Shown here one piece after another: positions 56,154-64,000 of a stretch of 64,000 bases of DNA. Origin of the DNA: Xanthomonas arboricola pv. guizotiae (GTDB lineage Bacteria; Pseudomonadota; Gammaproteobacteria; Xanthomonadales; Xanthomonadaceae); the NCBI RefSeq assembly GCF_002940205.1, contig NZ_MDSK01000001.1, positions 1-64,000 on the forward strand, in the 5' to 3' direction. The translations under genes were made by a program, and so were the position numbers. The stretch's first letter is position 1, and every line of letters begins with the position of its first letter. The notes beneath the pieces were generated by a model. It made no database searches. It had not been told where the DNA came from and saw only the letters and a program-made list of their open reading frames with translations.

Positions 56154-57188
56154 ATGGCGCAGACGATGAAGGCGCTGGTCAAGCGCGAAGCAAACAAGGG
56201 CATTTGGCTGGAACAGGTCGCCGTTCCCAGCCCCGGCCCCAACGAGGTGCTGATCAAGCTGGAAAAGACCGCAATCTGCGGCACCGACCTGCATATCTAT
56301 CTGTGGGACGAGTGGAGCCAGCGCACCATCAAGCCCGGCCTGACCATCGGCCATGAGTTCGTCGGCCGCGTGGCCGAGCTCGGTTCGGCGGTGACCGGCT
56401 ACCAGGTCGGCCAGCGCGTGTCGGCCGAAGGCCACATCGTCTGCGGCCACTGCCGCAACTGCCGTGGCGGCCGCCCGCACCTGTGCCCCAACACGGTCGG
56501 CATCGGCGTCAACGTCAACGGCGCCTTCGCCGAGTACATGGTGATGCCGGCCAGCAACCTGTGGCCGATCCCCGACCAGATTCCCTCGGAGCTGGCCGCA
56601 TTCTTTGATCCTTACGGCAATGCTGCGCACTGTGCGCTGGAGTTCGATGTGATCGGCGAGGACGTGCTGATCACCGGCGCCGGACCGATCGGCATCATTG
56701 CCGCCGGCATCTGCAAGCACATCGGTGCGCGCAACGTGGTGGTCACCGACGTCAACGACTTCCGCCTCAAGCTGGCGGCCGACATGGGCGCCACGCGCGT
56801 GGTCAACGTGTCCAAGACCTCGCTCAAGGAGGTCATGGCCGACCTGCACATGGAAGGCTTCGACGTGGGCCTGGAAATGAGCGGCAACCCGCGCGCCTTC
56901 AACGACATGCTCGACTGCATGTACCACGGCGGCAAGATCGCCATGCTCGGCATCATGCCGCGCGGCGCCGGTTGCGATTGGGACAAGATCATCTTCAAGG
57001 GCCTCACCGTGCAGGGCATCTACGGCCGCAAAATGTACGAGACCTGGTACAAGATGACGCAACTGGTGTTGTCGGGTTTCCCGCTGCACAAGGTGCTGAC
57101 CCACCAATTGCCGATCGACGATTTCCAGAAGGGCTTCGACCTGATGGAAGAAGGCAAGGCCGGCAAGGTCGTGTTGAGCTGGAACTGA
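56154..57188 (+). CDS. tdh: L-threonine 3-dehydrogenase
   Basis: Oxidises L-threonine to 2-amino-3-ketobutyrate with NAD. 344 residues, zinc alcohol dehydrogenase family. Catalytic zinc region [13 protein letters not shown] with [12 protein letters not shown]. Structural zinc loop [15 protein letters not shown] (four Cys). NAD-binding [18 protein letters not shown] with [13 protein letters not shown]. The start could be ATG 56154 ([10 protein letters not shown]) or 56166 (MKALVK, as in E. coli); I favour 56154 because of AGCAGG upstream. The partner kbl lies 5.7 kb further right instead of next to it. Ends before a strong terminator. Confidence 0.95.
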   Translation: MAQTMKALVKREANKGIWLEQVAVPSPGPNEVLIKLEKTAICGTDLHIYLWDEWSQRTIKPGLTIGHEFVGRVAELGSAVTGYQVGQRVSAEGHIVCGHCRNCRGGRPHLCPNTVGIGVNVNGAFAEYMVMPASNLWPIPDQIPSELAAFFDPYGNAAHCALEFDVIGEDVLITGAGPIGIIAAGICKHIGARNVVVTDVNDFRLKLAADMGATRVVNVSKTSLKEVMADLHMEGFDVGLEMSGNPRAFNDMLDCMYHGGKIAMLGIMPRGAGCDWDKIIFKGLTVQGIYGRKMYETWYKMTQLVLSGFPLHKVLTHQLPIDDFQKGFDLMEEGKAGKVVLSWN

Positions 57189-57207
57189 TCGGCCGATACG
57201 TTTCAAC

Positions 57208-57235
57208 GCAAAAGGCGCCGCAAGGCGCCTTTTGC
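57208..57235 (+). terminator. tdh terminator
   Basis: GCAAAAGGCGCC-GCAA-GGCGCCTTTTGC, perfect 12-bp stem with a TTTT inside the right arm, 20 bp behind tdh. Confidence 0.88.
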
Positions 57236-57887
57236 ATGTCCGTCTTCAGAGCGCAGGCAACGCAGCAGGCAACGCTCACTGGTCGAGGGCGCGGCGCCCT
57301 CACCGCACCAGAAAATGCGTCGGTTACCTTGTTGAAAGCCTGCTTGTTGCTCTGCTTGTGATGGAACGTTTGTCAGACGCACCGTCGTCCGAACAACGCA
57401 CGCCATGTCCCGCTTGCAACCTGCACACCGACCGTCTCAACTGGCCCTTGCCCGCTCACCGTCGCGGGACCTTACGCGGCATGGATGCCGCGTAAGAGCC
57501 TACATGGACGTCCTTGCGGCGTGTCATGCGCGCGCGCAGCTGGCGGCCGGCGTCCTGCTGCCGGCGTTGCAGCAATTGCAGTCGCGCCTGCGGGCTGTGC
57601 GCACGCAGGCGCAGGGCGAGCCGGTCGGCGCGCTGCATCGCGTTGCCCAGCGCGCCCGCGACGGTGGGCGGGCAAGGGCCCTGCAGCCAGGCAGCAGATC
57701 AGCCGCTCCGCAAGTGATCTATCCGCACGATGCATCATTCAAAGACAAAACAAACGATATTTGAGCCTCGCTGTCCTTCAAATTTAGACACCGAAGAACC
57801 CGGGCATCAACTCTTGTTGCCGCCTCACCACTACCACTGCACGGCCGAGTCGTTAGAGCCGCTGTTCCAGCGATTGCCATCACGGCA
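57236..57887. other. 650-bp gene-free stretch with second palindromic repeat
   Basis: No supported gene. The left and middle parts hold the repeat at 57422-57701. The last 180 bp before the porin stop are less GC-rich, with no recognised site. Confidence 0.5.
57422..57701. repeat. palindromic dispersed repeat, copy 2 (long form)
   Basis: Same centre TTACGCGGCAT-GG-ATGCCGCGTAA (57472-57495) and same flanks as 11362-11512, including CCTTGCCCG...CACCGTCGCGG on the left and CGACGGTGGGCGGGCAAGG on the right. About 130 bp of extra sequence lies between the palindrome and the right arm, absent in copy 1. Confidence 0.75.
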
Positions 57888-58604
57888 TCACGGCCAGGTG
57901 ACCGTGGCAGTCGCGACCAGATGGTTCTGCGAATTCTGTCGACCGAAGCCGAATTCCGCTGCCTCGCTGGTGTCGTAATAGCCCACGCTCAAACCCAGCG
58001 GACCGAAGGCCTTGCCGACATTCACGCCGAAGTCGTTGTAGTCGTGATCCACCTGGCTCAGCGACGAGGTATAGACGCTGTGCCCCGCATGCGCGCCGAA
58101 GGTGAAGTCGTAGGGCAGCGACCAGTTGGCATCCAGCGCGTAGTAGTAGCCATCGGTCTTGCTGCCGTAGAGATCGTCGGTATAGGCAACGGTGAGGCTA
58201 TAGGTTTTCAGGAACGTGGTCTTGGTGATCAGCTCAGCGTAATTGGACGCACCCGCTCCCAGGTACTGGTAGCGATTGACCATCACATCGAAATTGAAGT
58301 TGGTGCCCAGATCGGTGTTGTAGCCGACAAAGCCATCCACTTCCCAATCCGGATCGCCGGCACCGTAGTCGACGTTGGACGTCCAGGTGCCGATGTACAG
58401 GCCGAACGGCGTCTTGTAGGTGAGTCCGGCCTGGAAGGCCGGCTCTTCATTGGTCTGCGAAATACCGCGGAACAGGTAGTCGCTGGTCACCGCAAAAGTG
58501 CCGCTGAAGGGAGAAGCGGCGGCTTGTTCGTCCTGCGCCTGTGCCAACGGCACCACACCGAGCAACAGCAACGACAGACAACACGCGAGCGAGGACGGCT
58601 TCAT
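57888..58604 (-). CDS. TorF family putative porin
   Basis: 238-residue outer membrane protein. A signal peptide lies in CCLSLLLLGVVPLAQAQ. The mature protein is beta-barrel-like with alternating aromatic residues; the TorF start FAVTSDYLFRGISQTNEEPA is clearly present, and the protein ends ATATVTWP (aromatic near the C-terminus). The family is small porins of unknown substrate, often with nitrogen or sulfur genes. I chose the ATG at 58604 because AGGAG lies six bases upstream; the ATG at 58610 overlaps it too closely. Near the sulfate operon, but separated by 273 bp. Confidence 0.9.
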   Translation of the reverse strand: MKPSSLACCLSLLLLGVVPLAQAQDEQAAASPFSGTFAVTSDYLFRGISQTNEEPAFQAGLTYKTPFGLYIGTWTSNVDYGAGDPDWEVDGFVGYNTDLGTNFNFDVMVNRYQYLGAGASNYAELITKTTFLKTYSLTVAYTDDLYGSKTDGYYYALDANWSLPYDFTFGAHAGHSVYTSSLSQVDHDYNDFGVNVGKAFGPLGLSVGYYDTSEAAEFGFGRQNSQNHLVATATVTWP

Positions 58605-58788
58605 GGACATCTCCTGGAACGATGGGCGGTCGGATTGCGCAAGGCGGGACTGCCATGACTTCTTAGTCCAACCGTCATTGCAGCGCAACATGCACGTCGC
58701 GCTCGCTTGACCCAGCGCACACGCTGGAGAGCCGATGACGCTGGTCAGCGCTCTGTCTCATCGACCGCCGGCGCGAAATCTTGATGGG

Positions 58789-58876
58789 CCGGGAGTGGAG
58801 ATTGGGGATTAGAAATTAGCAGGGATTCGCTTCGCTTCTGCGCATCCCCAATCCCGAATCCCCAATCCCGGCTTAG
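58789..58876. repeat. inverted pair of GGGATT-type repeats behind cysA
   Basis: Left element GGGAGTGGAGATTGGGGATT (about 58789-58812) and right element CATCCCCAATCCCGAATCCC (about 58848-58867), facing each other, ending two bases before the cysA stop. They may serve as the operon's terminator. Confidence 0.6.
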
Positions 58877-58877
58877 A

Positions 58878-59909
58878 TCAGACCGGAAACACGCCGTAAT
58901 GCCGCGCAGCCAGCCGCAGCTGCTGCCCGGGCTGAAAGCTGCCCGCCGATGCCGGCAGCTCCACTTCCACCTCGTTGCCTGCCGGCTCCAGCGTCGCGCG
59001 CAGGCGCAGACGCGCCCCGCTGCGCTGCGACCAGGCCACCGTGGCCGGCCAGCCGGCATCGTCCGGCACCAGATCCTCCGGCCGCACGTAGACCTCTACC
59101 GGGCCAGCCGCCAGCGCGGCATTGGCCACCGGCAAGGCATGCCCGGCAACCTGGATCTGGCCTTGCGCCAGCACGCCGGGGATGCGGTTCACCGCTCCCA
59201 CGAAGGAGTACACGAACGGCGAGGCCGGCTTGTCGTAGATCATCGCCGGCGTGTCGAGCTGCTCGATGCGGCCACGGTTGAGGATCGCCACGCGGTCGGC
59301 CAGCTCCAGCGCCTCTTCCTGGTCATGGGTGACGAACACCGTGGTCAGGCCGGTCCGCTCGTGCAGCTCGCGCAGCCAGCGGCGCAGATCGCGGCGCACC
59401 TGCGCATCCAGCGCACCGAACGGCTCGTCCAGCAGCAGCACGCGCGGCTCGATCGCCAAGGCGCGCGCCAGCGCCACGCGCTGCCGCTGGCCGCCGGACA
59501 GCTGGGTGGGATAACGCTGCTCCAGGCCCTGCAACTGCACCAGCGCCAGCAGCTCCTCCACGCGTGCGCGGATACGCGCTTCGGCCCAGCGCTCGTTGCC
59601 GCGCCGCACCCGCAGGCCGAAGGCGATGTTCTCGAACACGTCCATGTGCTTGAACAGCGCGTAGTGCTGGAACACGAAGCCGACCCGACGCGACTGCACG
59701 CTCATGCGGGTGGCATCTTCGTCGCCGAACAGCACCTGCCCGCCATCGGCATGCTCCAGCCCAGCCATGATCCGCAGCAAGGTGGTCTTGCCCGAACCGG
59801 ACGGGCCCAGCAAGGCCAGCAACTCGCCCTGACGCACGTCCAGGGTGATGTCGTCCAGCGCGGTGAACGTATCGAACTGCTTGCGCAGGCGGTGGATGCG
59901 GATGCCCAT
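58878..59909 (-). CDS. cysA: sulfate/thiosulfate ABC transporter ATP-binding protein CysA
   Basis: Energises sulfate import through CysT-CysW. 343 residues. Walker [14 protein letters not shown] (about 37-49), Q-loop [12 protein letters not shown], signature [15 protein letters not shown] (about 135-149), Walker [13 protein letters not shown] and switch [11 protein letters not shown]-terminal TOBE-like regulatory domain follows (about 270-343, [10 protein letters not shown]). The ATG at 59909 has GAGG five bases upstream; the GTG two codons earlier is less likely. Last gene of the sbp-cysT-cysW-cysA operon. Confidence 0.96.
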   Translation of the reverse strand: MGIRIHRLRKQFDTFTALDDITLDVRQGELLALLGPSGSGKTTLLRIMAGLEHADGGQVLFGDEDATRMSVQSRRVGFVFQHYALFKHMDVFENIAFGLRVRRGNERWAEARIRARVEELLALVQLQGLEQRYPTQLSGGQRQRVALARALAIEPRVLLLDEPFGALDAQVRRDLRRWLRELHERTGLTTVFVTHDQEEALELADRVAILNRGRIEQLDTPAMIYDKPASPFVYSFVGAVNRIPGVLAQGQIQVAGHALPVANAALAAGPVEVYVRPEDLVPDDAGWPATVAWSQRSGARLRLRATLEPAGNEVEVELPASAGSFQPGQQLRLAARHYGVFPV

Positions 59910-59916
59910 GTTCACC

Positions 59917-60870
59917 TCAATGTCGGTGGTTGGCAGCGAGCGAATCGCCGTGCCGCCATTCCAGGTACGTCTTCAGCGCCAGCGTCAGCAGCGCGGTCAG
60001 TGCCAGCAACGAGGCACACGCAAACGCGGCGCTATAGGCGTATTCGTTGTAGAGAATTTCCACATGCAGGGGCAGCGTGTTGGTGCGCCCGCGGATATGC
60101 CCGGACACCACCGACACTGCACCGAACTCGCCCATCGCACGCGCCGCGCACAGCAACACGCCGTACAGCAGGCCCCAGCGGATGTTCGGCAGGGTCACCC
60201 GCCAGAACATCTGCCAGCCATTGGCGCCCAGGCTCAAGGCGGCCAGTTCTTCATCGCTGCCCTGCTGTTCCATCAACGGCATCAGCTCGCGCGCGATGAA
60301 CGGGAAAGTGACGAAGGTCGTGGCCAGCACGATGCCGGGCAACGCAAACACGATGCGCGGCAACTGGATCAGCAGCTCGCCAAAAAACGGCAACTGCAGC
60401 CGCCAGCCTTCGTCGATCAACGGCCATGCCCAGCCGCTGCGGCCGAAGATCAGCACGAAGATCAGGCCCGCCACCACCGGCGACACCGAGAACGGCAGGT
60501 CGATCAGGCTGATCAGCAAACGCTTGCCGGGGAATTGGTGCTTGCTGACTGCCCACGCCGCCGCCACGCCGAACACCAGATTCAGCGGCAGCACGATGGC
60601 AGTGACGATCAGGGTCAGCTTGATCGCCGACAACGCATCCGGGTCGACGATCGCGCGCAGGAAGGTCGCCCCGCCGCCACGCAGCGCCTCGGCGAACACC
60701 AGCACCAGCGGCAGCAGCAGGAACGCCAGCAGGAACAGCAGCGCCCCCGCAATCATCAACCACTGCACCCAACGCGGCTCGTTGGTGGCCGAGTCGGTGA
60801 TGCGGCGGGTCTGCTCGGTCATCTGGCGGGTGTGCAACATGGCAGGCAGCGGCGAAACAGCATCGCTCAT
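59917..60870 (-). CDS. cysW: sulfate ABC transporter permease CysW
   Basis: 317-residue inner-membrane channel subunit with about six transmembrane helices, e.g. [20 protein letters not shown] (about 35-54). The EAA loop is seen in [20 protein letters not shown] (about 200-219), which contacts CysA. The N-terminal 25 residues are a soluble extension. Its start overlaps the cysT stop (ATGA), and cysA follows after seven bases, so the operon is tightly coupled. Confidence 0.95.
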   Translation of the reverse strand: MSDAVSPLPAMLHTRQMTEQTRRITDSATNEPRWVQWLMIAGALLFLLAFLLLPLVLVFAEALRGGGATFLRAIVDPDALSAIKLTLIVTAIVLPLNLVFGVAAAWAVSKHQFPGKRLLISLIDLPFSVSPVVAGLIFVLIFGRSGWAWPLIDEGWRLQLPFFGELLIQLPRIVFALPGIVLATTFVTFPFIARELMPLMEQQGSDEELAALSLGANGWQMFWRVTLPNIRWGLLYGVLLCAARAMGEFGAVSVVSGHIRGRTNTLPLHVEILYNEYAYSAAFACASLLALTALLTLALKTYLEWRHGDSLAANHRH

Positions 60871-61727
60871 GCAGTCCTCCGTTGATAGCGCAGCAGGCGT
60901 GCCTGCAGCGTATTGACCACCAGCAAAATCACCAACGACAGCAGCAGCATCGCCGCGGCAATCGCAGTGGCGCCGGCGTAGTCGAATTCTTCCAGCCGGA
61001 TGGTGATCAGCAACGGCGCGATCTCGGTGGAATTGGGCAGATTGCCGGCGATGAAGATCACCGAACCGTACTCACCCACGCCACGCGCGAAGGCCAGCGC
61101 AAAGCCGGTCAGGATTGCCGGCCACAGTCCCGGCAGCACCACCCGCCACACTGTCTGCCAGCGCGATGCGCCCAGCGTGGCGGCGGCCGCTTCCAGCTCG
61201 CGCTCGCTCTCGGCCAGCACCGGCTGCACCACCCGCACCACGAACGGCAACCCGACGAACACCAGCGCCAGCACGATACCCAGCTGGGTGTAGGCCACCT
61301 TGATGCCGATCGCCTCCAGCCAGCGCCCGACCCAGCCGTTGCCGCCGTACAAGGCGGTCAGCGCGATGCCGGCCACTGCGGTCGGCAATGCGAACGGCAG
61401 GTCGATCACCGCATCGAACAGGCGCTTGCCCGGAAAGCCGTAGCGCACGAACACCCAGGCCACCCAGGTGCCCATCACCGCATTGAAGGCGCCGGCCGCA
61501 AACGCGGTGCCGAAACTCACCCGCAGCGCCGACAGCACGCGCGGCTCGCTCCACACCCGCCACAGGCCGTCCCATCCCAGCCCGCTGGTGTTGATGAAGA
61601 TGCCCAGCAACGGGATCAGCACGATCAGGCCAAGCCAGGTCAGCGTGATACCCAGACTCAAGCCCAGCCCCGGCATCACGCGTCGGCGCGGTGACGGCGC
61701 TGGGTGGTGTGCAACCGACATCTGCAT
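60867..61727 (-). CDS. cysT: sulfate ABC transporter permease CysT
   Basis: 286-residue permease partner of CysW with about six transmembrane helices ([20 protein letters not shown] at about 21-40). The EAA motif is [20 protein letters not shown] (about 175-194), and [16 protein letters not shown] is family-typical. Lies four bases after sbp and overlaps cysW. Second gene of the operon. Confidence 0.95.
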   Translation of the reverse strand: MQMSVAHHPAPSPRRRVMPGLGLSLGITLTWLGLIVLIPLLGIFINTSGLGWDGLWRVWSEPRVLSALRVSFGTAFAAGAFNAVMGTWVAWVFVRYGFPGKRLFDAVIDLPFALPTAVAGIALTALYGGNGWVGRWLEAIGIKVAYTQLGIVLALVFVGLPFVVRVVQPVLAESERELEAAAATLGASRWQTVWRVVLPGLWPAILTGFALAFARGVGEYGSVIFIAGNLPNSTEIAPLLITIRLEEFDYAGATAIAAAMLLLSLVILLVVNTLQARLLRYQRRTA

Positions 61728-61730
61728 CGC

Positions 61731-62750
61731 CTACTTTTTTGCCTGGATCTGATCGAACACGCCACCGTCGGCGAAGTGTTCCTGCTGCGCCTTGTCCCAC
61801 GAGCCGAACGCGTCCTGGATGGTCACCAGCTTGATGTCCGGGAAACGCGCCAGGTCGGCAGGGTCGGCAAATTCCGGATGGCGCGGGCGATAGAAATGCT
61901 TGGCCGCCAGCTTCTGCCCTTCCGGCGCATACAGGTAGCGCAGATAGGCCTCGGCCACCTCACGGGTGCCGTGCTTGTCGACATTCTTGTCGACCAGCGC
62001 CACCGACGGCTCGGCCAGGATCGACAGCTTGGGCACCACGATCTCGAACTTGTCCTTGCCCAGCTCTTCGCGCGCCAGCAGCGCCTCGTTTTCCCAGGCC
62101 AGCAGCACATCGCCGATGCCACGCTGCACGAACGTGGTGGTGGCGCCGCGCGCACCGGTATCGAGCACCGGCACATTGCGGAACAACGCCTGCATATAGC
62201 GCAGGATGCGCTCGCGGTCGCCCTTGAAGATGTGGTCGGCGTAGGCCCAGGCGGCCAGGTAATTCCAGCGCGCGCCACCGGAGGTCTTGGGGTTGGGGGT
62301 CACCACCGCCACGCCGGAGCGCAGCAGGTCCGGCCAATCGTGGATGTTCTTCGGGTTGCCCTTGCGCACCAGGAACACGATGGTCGAGGTGTACGGCGCG
62401 CTGTTGTCGGGCAGGCGCTTTTCCCAGTCGCTGTCGATCAGCTTGGCCTTTTCGGCGATCGCATCGACGTCGTAGGCCAACGCCAGCGTGACCACATCGG
62501 CTTCGATGCCGTCGATCACCGCCCGTGCCTGTTTGCCGGAGCCGCCATGCGAGGTCTCCACCGTGACGGTGTCCTGCGGATGCTTCTGCTTCCAGTTCGC
62601 GGCGAAGGCGCTGTTGTAGTCGCGATAGAACTCGCGGGTGGGGTCGTAACTGACATTGAGCAGGCCGATATCGCGCGCACCTGCCGGGCCGGCCAGGACC
62701 AGCAGGCTGCACAACACGGTCGATACAAGACGGAAGCGGGGGTGGGTCAC
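61731..62750 (-). CDS. sbp: periplasmic sulfate-binding protein
   Basis: Binds sulfate (or thiosulfate) in the periplasm for CysTWA. 339 residues from the GTG at 62750, which has GGAGATT six bases upstream and opens a proper signal peptide ([20 protein letters not shown]). The longer ATG frame at 62834 is rejected. Family marks: [61 protein letters not shown] and the C-terminal ADGGVFDQI. First gene of the operon; its promoter lies in the 170-bp divergent region with kbl. Confidence 0.94.
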   Translation of the reverse strand: MTHPRFRLVSTVLCSLLVLAGPAGARDIGLLNVSYDPTREFYRDYNSAFAANWKQKHPQDTVTVETSHGGSGKQARAVIDGIEADVVTLALAYDVDAIAEKAKLIDSDWEKRLPDNSAPYTSTIVFLVRKGNPKNIHDWPDLLRSGVAVVTPNPKTSGGARWNYLAAWAYADHIFKGDRERILRYMQALFRNVPVLDTGARGATTTFVQRGIGDVLLAWENEALLAREELGKDKFEIVVPKLSILAEPSVALVDKNVDKHGTREVAEAYLRYLYAPEGQKLAAKHFYRPRHPEFADPADLARFPDIKLVTIQDAFGSWDKAQQEHFADGGVFDQIQAKK

Positions 62751-62920
62751 AGCAATCTCCAAACCGTTGGGGCGCAGCTGAACAGCAAGCATGCCATGCT
62801 GCGCAGCGGCACGCAGGCGGTGAAATGACATCAAGGCCGCACCTTATGCCGATTCTGCATGACGTAGTGGTATGCCACCGTGATCGTTAAAATCATGCGT
62901 CTCTTGCCACTGCGACCGTC

Positions 62921-64000
62921 ATGACCAACGCTCCTGCTGCGCTGACCGCCCATTACGCCGCCGAACTGGACACCATCCAGGCCCAGGGCCTGTTCAAGTC
63001 CGAGCGCATCATCACCGGCCCGCAGTCGGCGCGGATCACCCTGGCCGATGGCCGCAGCGTGCTCAACTTCTGCGCCAACAACTATCTGGGCCTGGCCGAC
63101 CACCCGGACATCATCCGGGCCGCCAAGGACGCGCTGGACACGCACGGCTTCGGCATGGCCTCGGTGCGCTTCATCTGCGGCACCCAGGACCTGCACAAGC
63201 AGCTCGAGCGCACCATCGCCGACTTCTTCGGCACCGAGGACACCATCCTCTACGCCGCCTGTTTCGATGCCAACGGCGGCCTGTTCGAACCGCTGCTCGG
63301 CGAAGCGGACGCGATCATTTCCGACGCGCTCAACCACGCCTCCATCATCGACGGCGTGCGCCTGTGCAAGGCCAAGCGCTTCCGCTACGCCAACTGCGAC
63401 ATGGCCGATCTGGAAGCGCAGCTGCAGGCCGCCGACGCCGCGGGGTGCAAGACCAAGCTGATCACCAGCGACGGCGTGTTCTCGATGGACGGCTTCATCG
63501 CGCCACTGGATGAAATCACCGCGCTGGCGCGCAAGTACGACGCGCTGGTGCATATCGACGAATGCCACGCCACCGGCTTTCTCGGCGCCAGCGGCCGCGG
63601 CTCGGCCGAGGTCAAGGGCGTGCTGGACCGGATCGACATCATCACCGGCACGCTGGGCAAGGCGATGGGCGGCGCCCTGGGCGGCTTCACCACCGCCAAG
63701 CGCGAAGTCATCGAACTGCTGCGCCAGCGCTCGCGCCCCTACCTGTTCTCCAACTCGCTGCCGCCGCATGTGGTGGCTGCCGGCATCAAGGCCTTCCAGA
63801 TGCTGGAAGCCGCCGGCGAGCTGCGCATGCAACTGGTCGACAACACCCGCTACTTCCGCGAGCGCATGACCGCTGCCGGCTTCGACCTCAAGCCCGGCGT
63901 GCACCCGATCAGCCCGGTAATGCTCTACGACGCGCCGCTGGCGCAAAAATTCGCCGAGCGGCTGCTGGAAGAAGGCATCTACGCGATCGGCTTCTTCTTC
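62921..64000 (+). CDS. kbl: 2-amino-3-ketobutyrate CoA ligase (partial, runs off the window)
   Basis: Splits 2-amino-3-ketobutyrate, the Tdh product, with CoA into glycine and acetyl-CoA. PLP enzyme of the alpha-oxoamine synthase family. 360 residues are in the window, nearly complete; the true end lies beyond 64000. Seen: [32 protein letters not shown], the PLP-ring-stacking His in [28 protein letters not shown] (Asp-x-x-His), and the PLP-Lys in [15 protein letters not shown]. Divergent from sbp. It works with tdh, which is 5.7 kb away. Confidence 0.96.
   Translation, partial: MTNAPAALTAHYAAELDTIQAQGLFKSERIITGPQSARITLADGRSVLNFCANNYLGLADHPDIIRAAKDALDTHGFGMASVRFICGTQDLHKQLERTIADFFGTEDTILYAACFDANGGLFEPLLGEADAIISDALNHASIIDGVRLCKAKRFRYANCDMADLEAQLQAADAAGCKTKLITSDGVFSMDGFIAPLDEITALARKYDALVHIDECHATGFLGASGRGSAEVKGVLDRIDIITGTLGKAMGGALGGFTTAKREVIELLRQRSRPYLFSNSLPPHVVAAGIKAFQMLEAAGELRMQLVDNTRYFRERMTAAGFDLKPGVHPISPVMLYDAPLAQKFAERLLEEGIYAIGFFF

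Overview
The window comes from a high-GC gammaproteobacterium of the Xanthomonas type. I infer this from the GC-rich third codon positions, the gene orders tig-clpP-clpX-lon-hupB, folC-SPOR-cvpA-purF and phoB-phoR-ppk-ppx, a homodimer-type NAD isocitrate dehydrogenase, a TonB-dependent receptor beside a Tat-exported phospholipase C, and short GGGATT-type repeats between genes. Species cannot be fixed from the sequence alone. Nearly all of the window is ordinary chromosome; only the first 4.1 kb looks acquired.

Region 1 (1-4.1 kb) is an accessory segment. It holds an XRE-type regulator divergent from a three-gene exported/membrane cassette, then an AT-richer two-gene HEPN module on the minus strand. 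Its right edge is a 17-base fragment matching the 3' end of a serine tRNA, which looks like an attachment site. The 4.5S RNA gene (ffs) follows at 4175-4282.

Region 2 (4.5-9.4 kb) carries a minus-strand chain kdkA - metallo-beta-lactamase-fold gene - moaA - moaC - moaD - moaE, with start/stop overlaps at most junctions. It joins a Kdo (LPS core) kinase to molybdopterin synthesis. A GT9 heptosyltransferase-like gene diverges from it only 20 bp away.

Region 3 (9.6-15.6 kb) has a DUF6165 gene, tRNA-Ser(CGA), a PP2C phosphatase, a long palindromic repeat, a methyltransferase-rnhA-dnaQ operon, and a divergent gloB-mltD pair.

Region 4 (15.8-25.2 kb) is the protein quality-control block, all minus strand: tRNA-Leu, tig, clpP, clpX, lon, hupB, tRNA-Val, two tRNA-Asp and ppiD. 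Region 5 (25.4-30.7 kb) has a PAS histidine kinase, a Pro-Arg-His-Lys tRNA cluster, a Bax-inhibitor-1 protein, NAD-IDH, and a glutaredoxin / AhpD-like pair.

Region 6 (30.7-41.3 kb), plus strand, is an M48/TPR envelope protease, then phoB-phoR-ppk-ppx (phosphate sensing and polyphosphate turnover) with a Pho-box-like site before phoB, then a GT4 glycosyltransferase overlapping a PAP2 phosphatase, and lpxH. Region 7 (41.5-50.9 kb), minus strand, has a lipoprotein, a secreted metzincin protease, a DUF455 protein, folC-SPOR-cvpA-purF, and a histidine phosphatase.

Region 8 (51.1-64 kb) has a phospholipase C and a divergent TonB receptor with a Pho-box-like site between them, tdh, a second copy of the palindromic repeat, a TorF-type porin, the sulfate importer operon sbp-cysT-cysW-cysA, and the 5' part of kbl, the enzyme that acts after Tdh in threonine breakdown.
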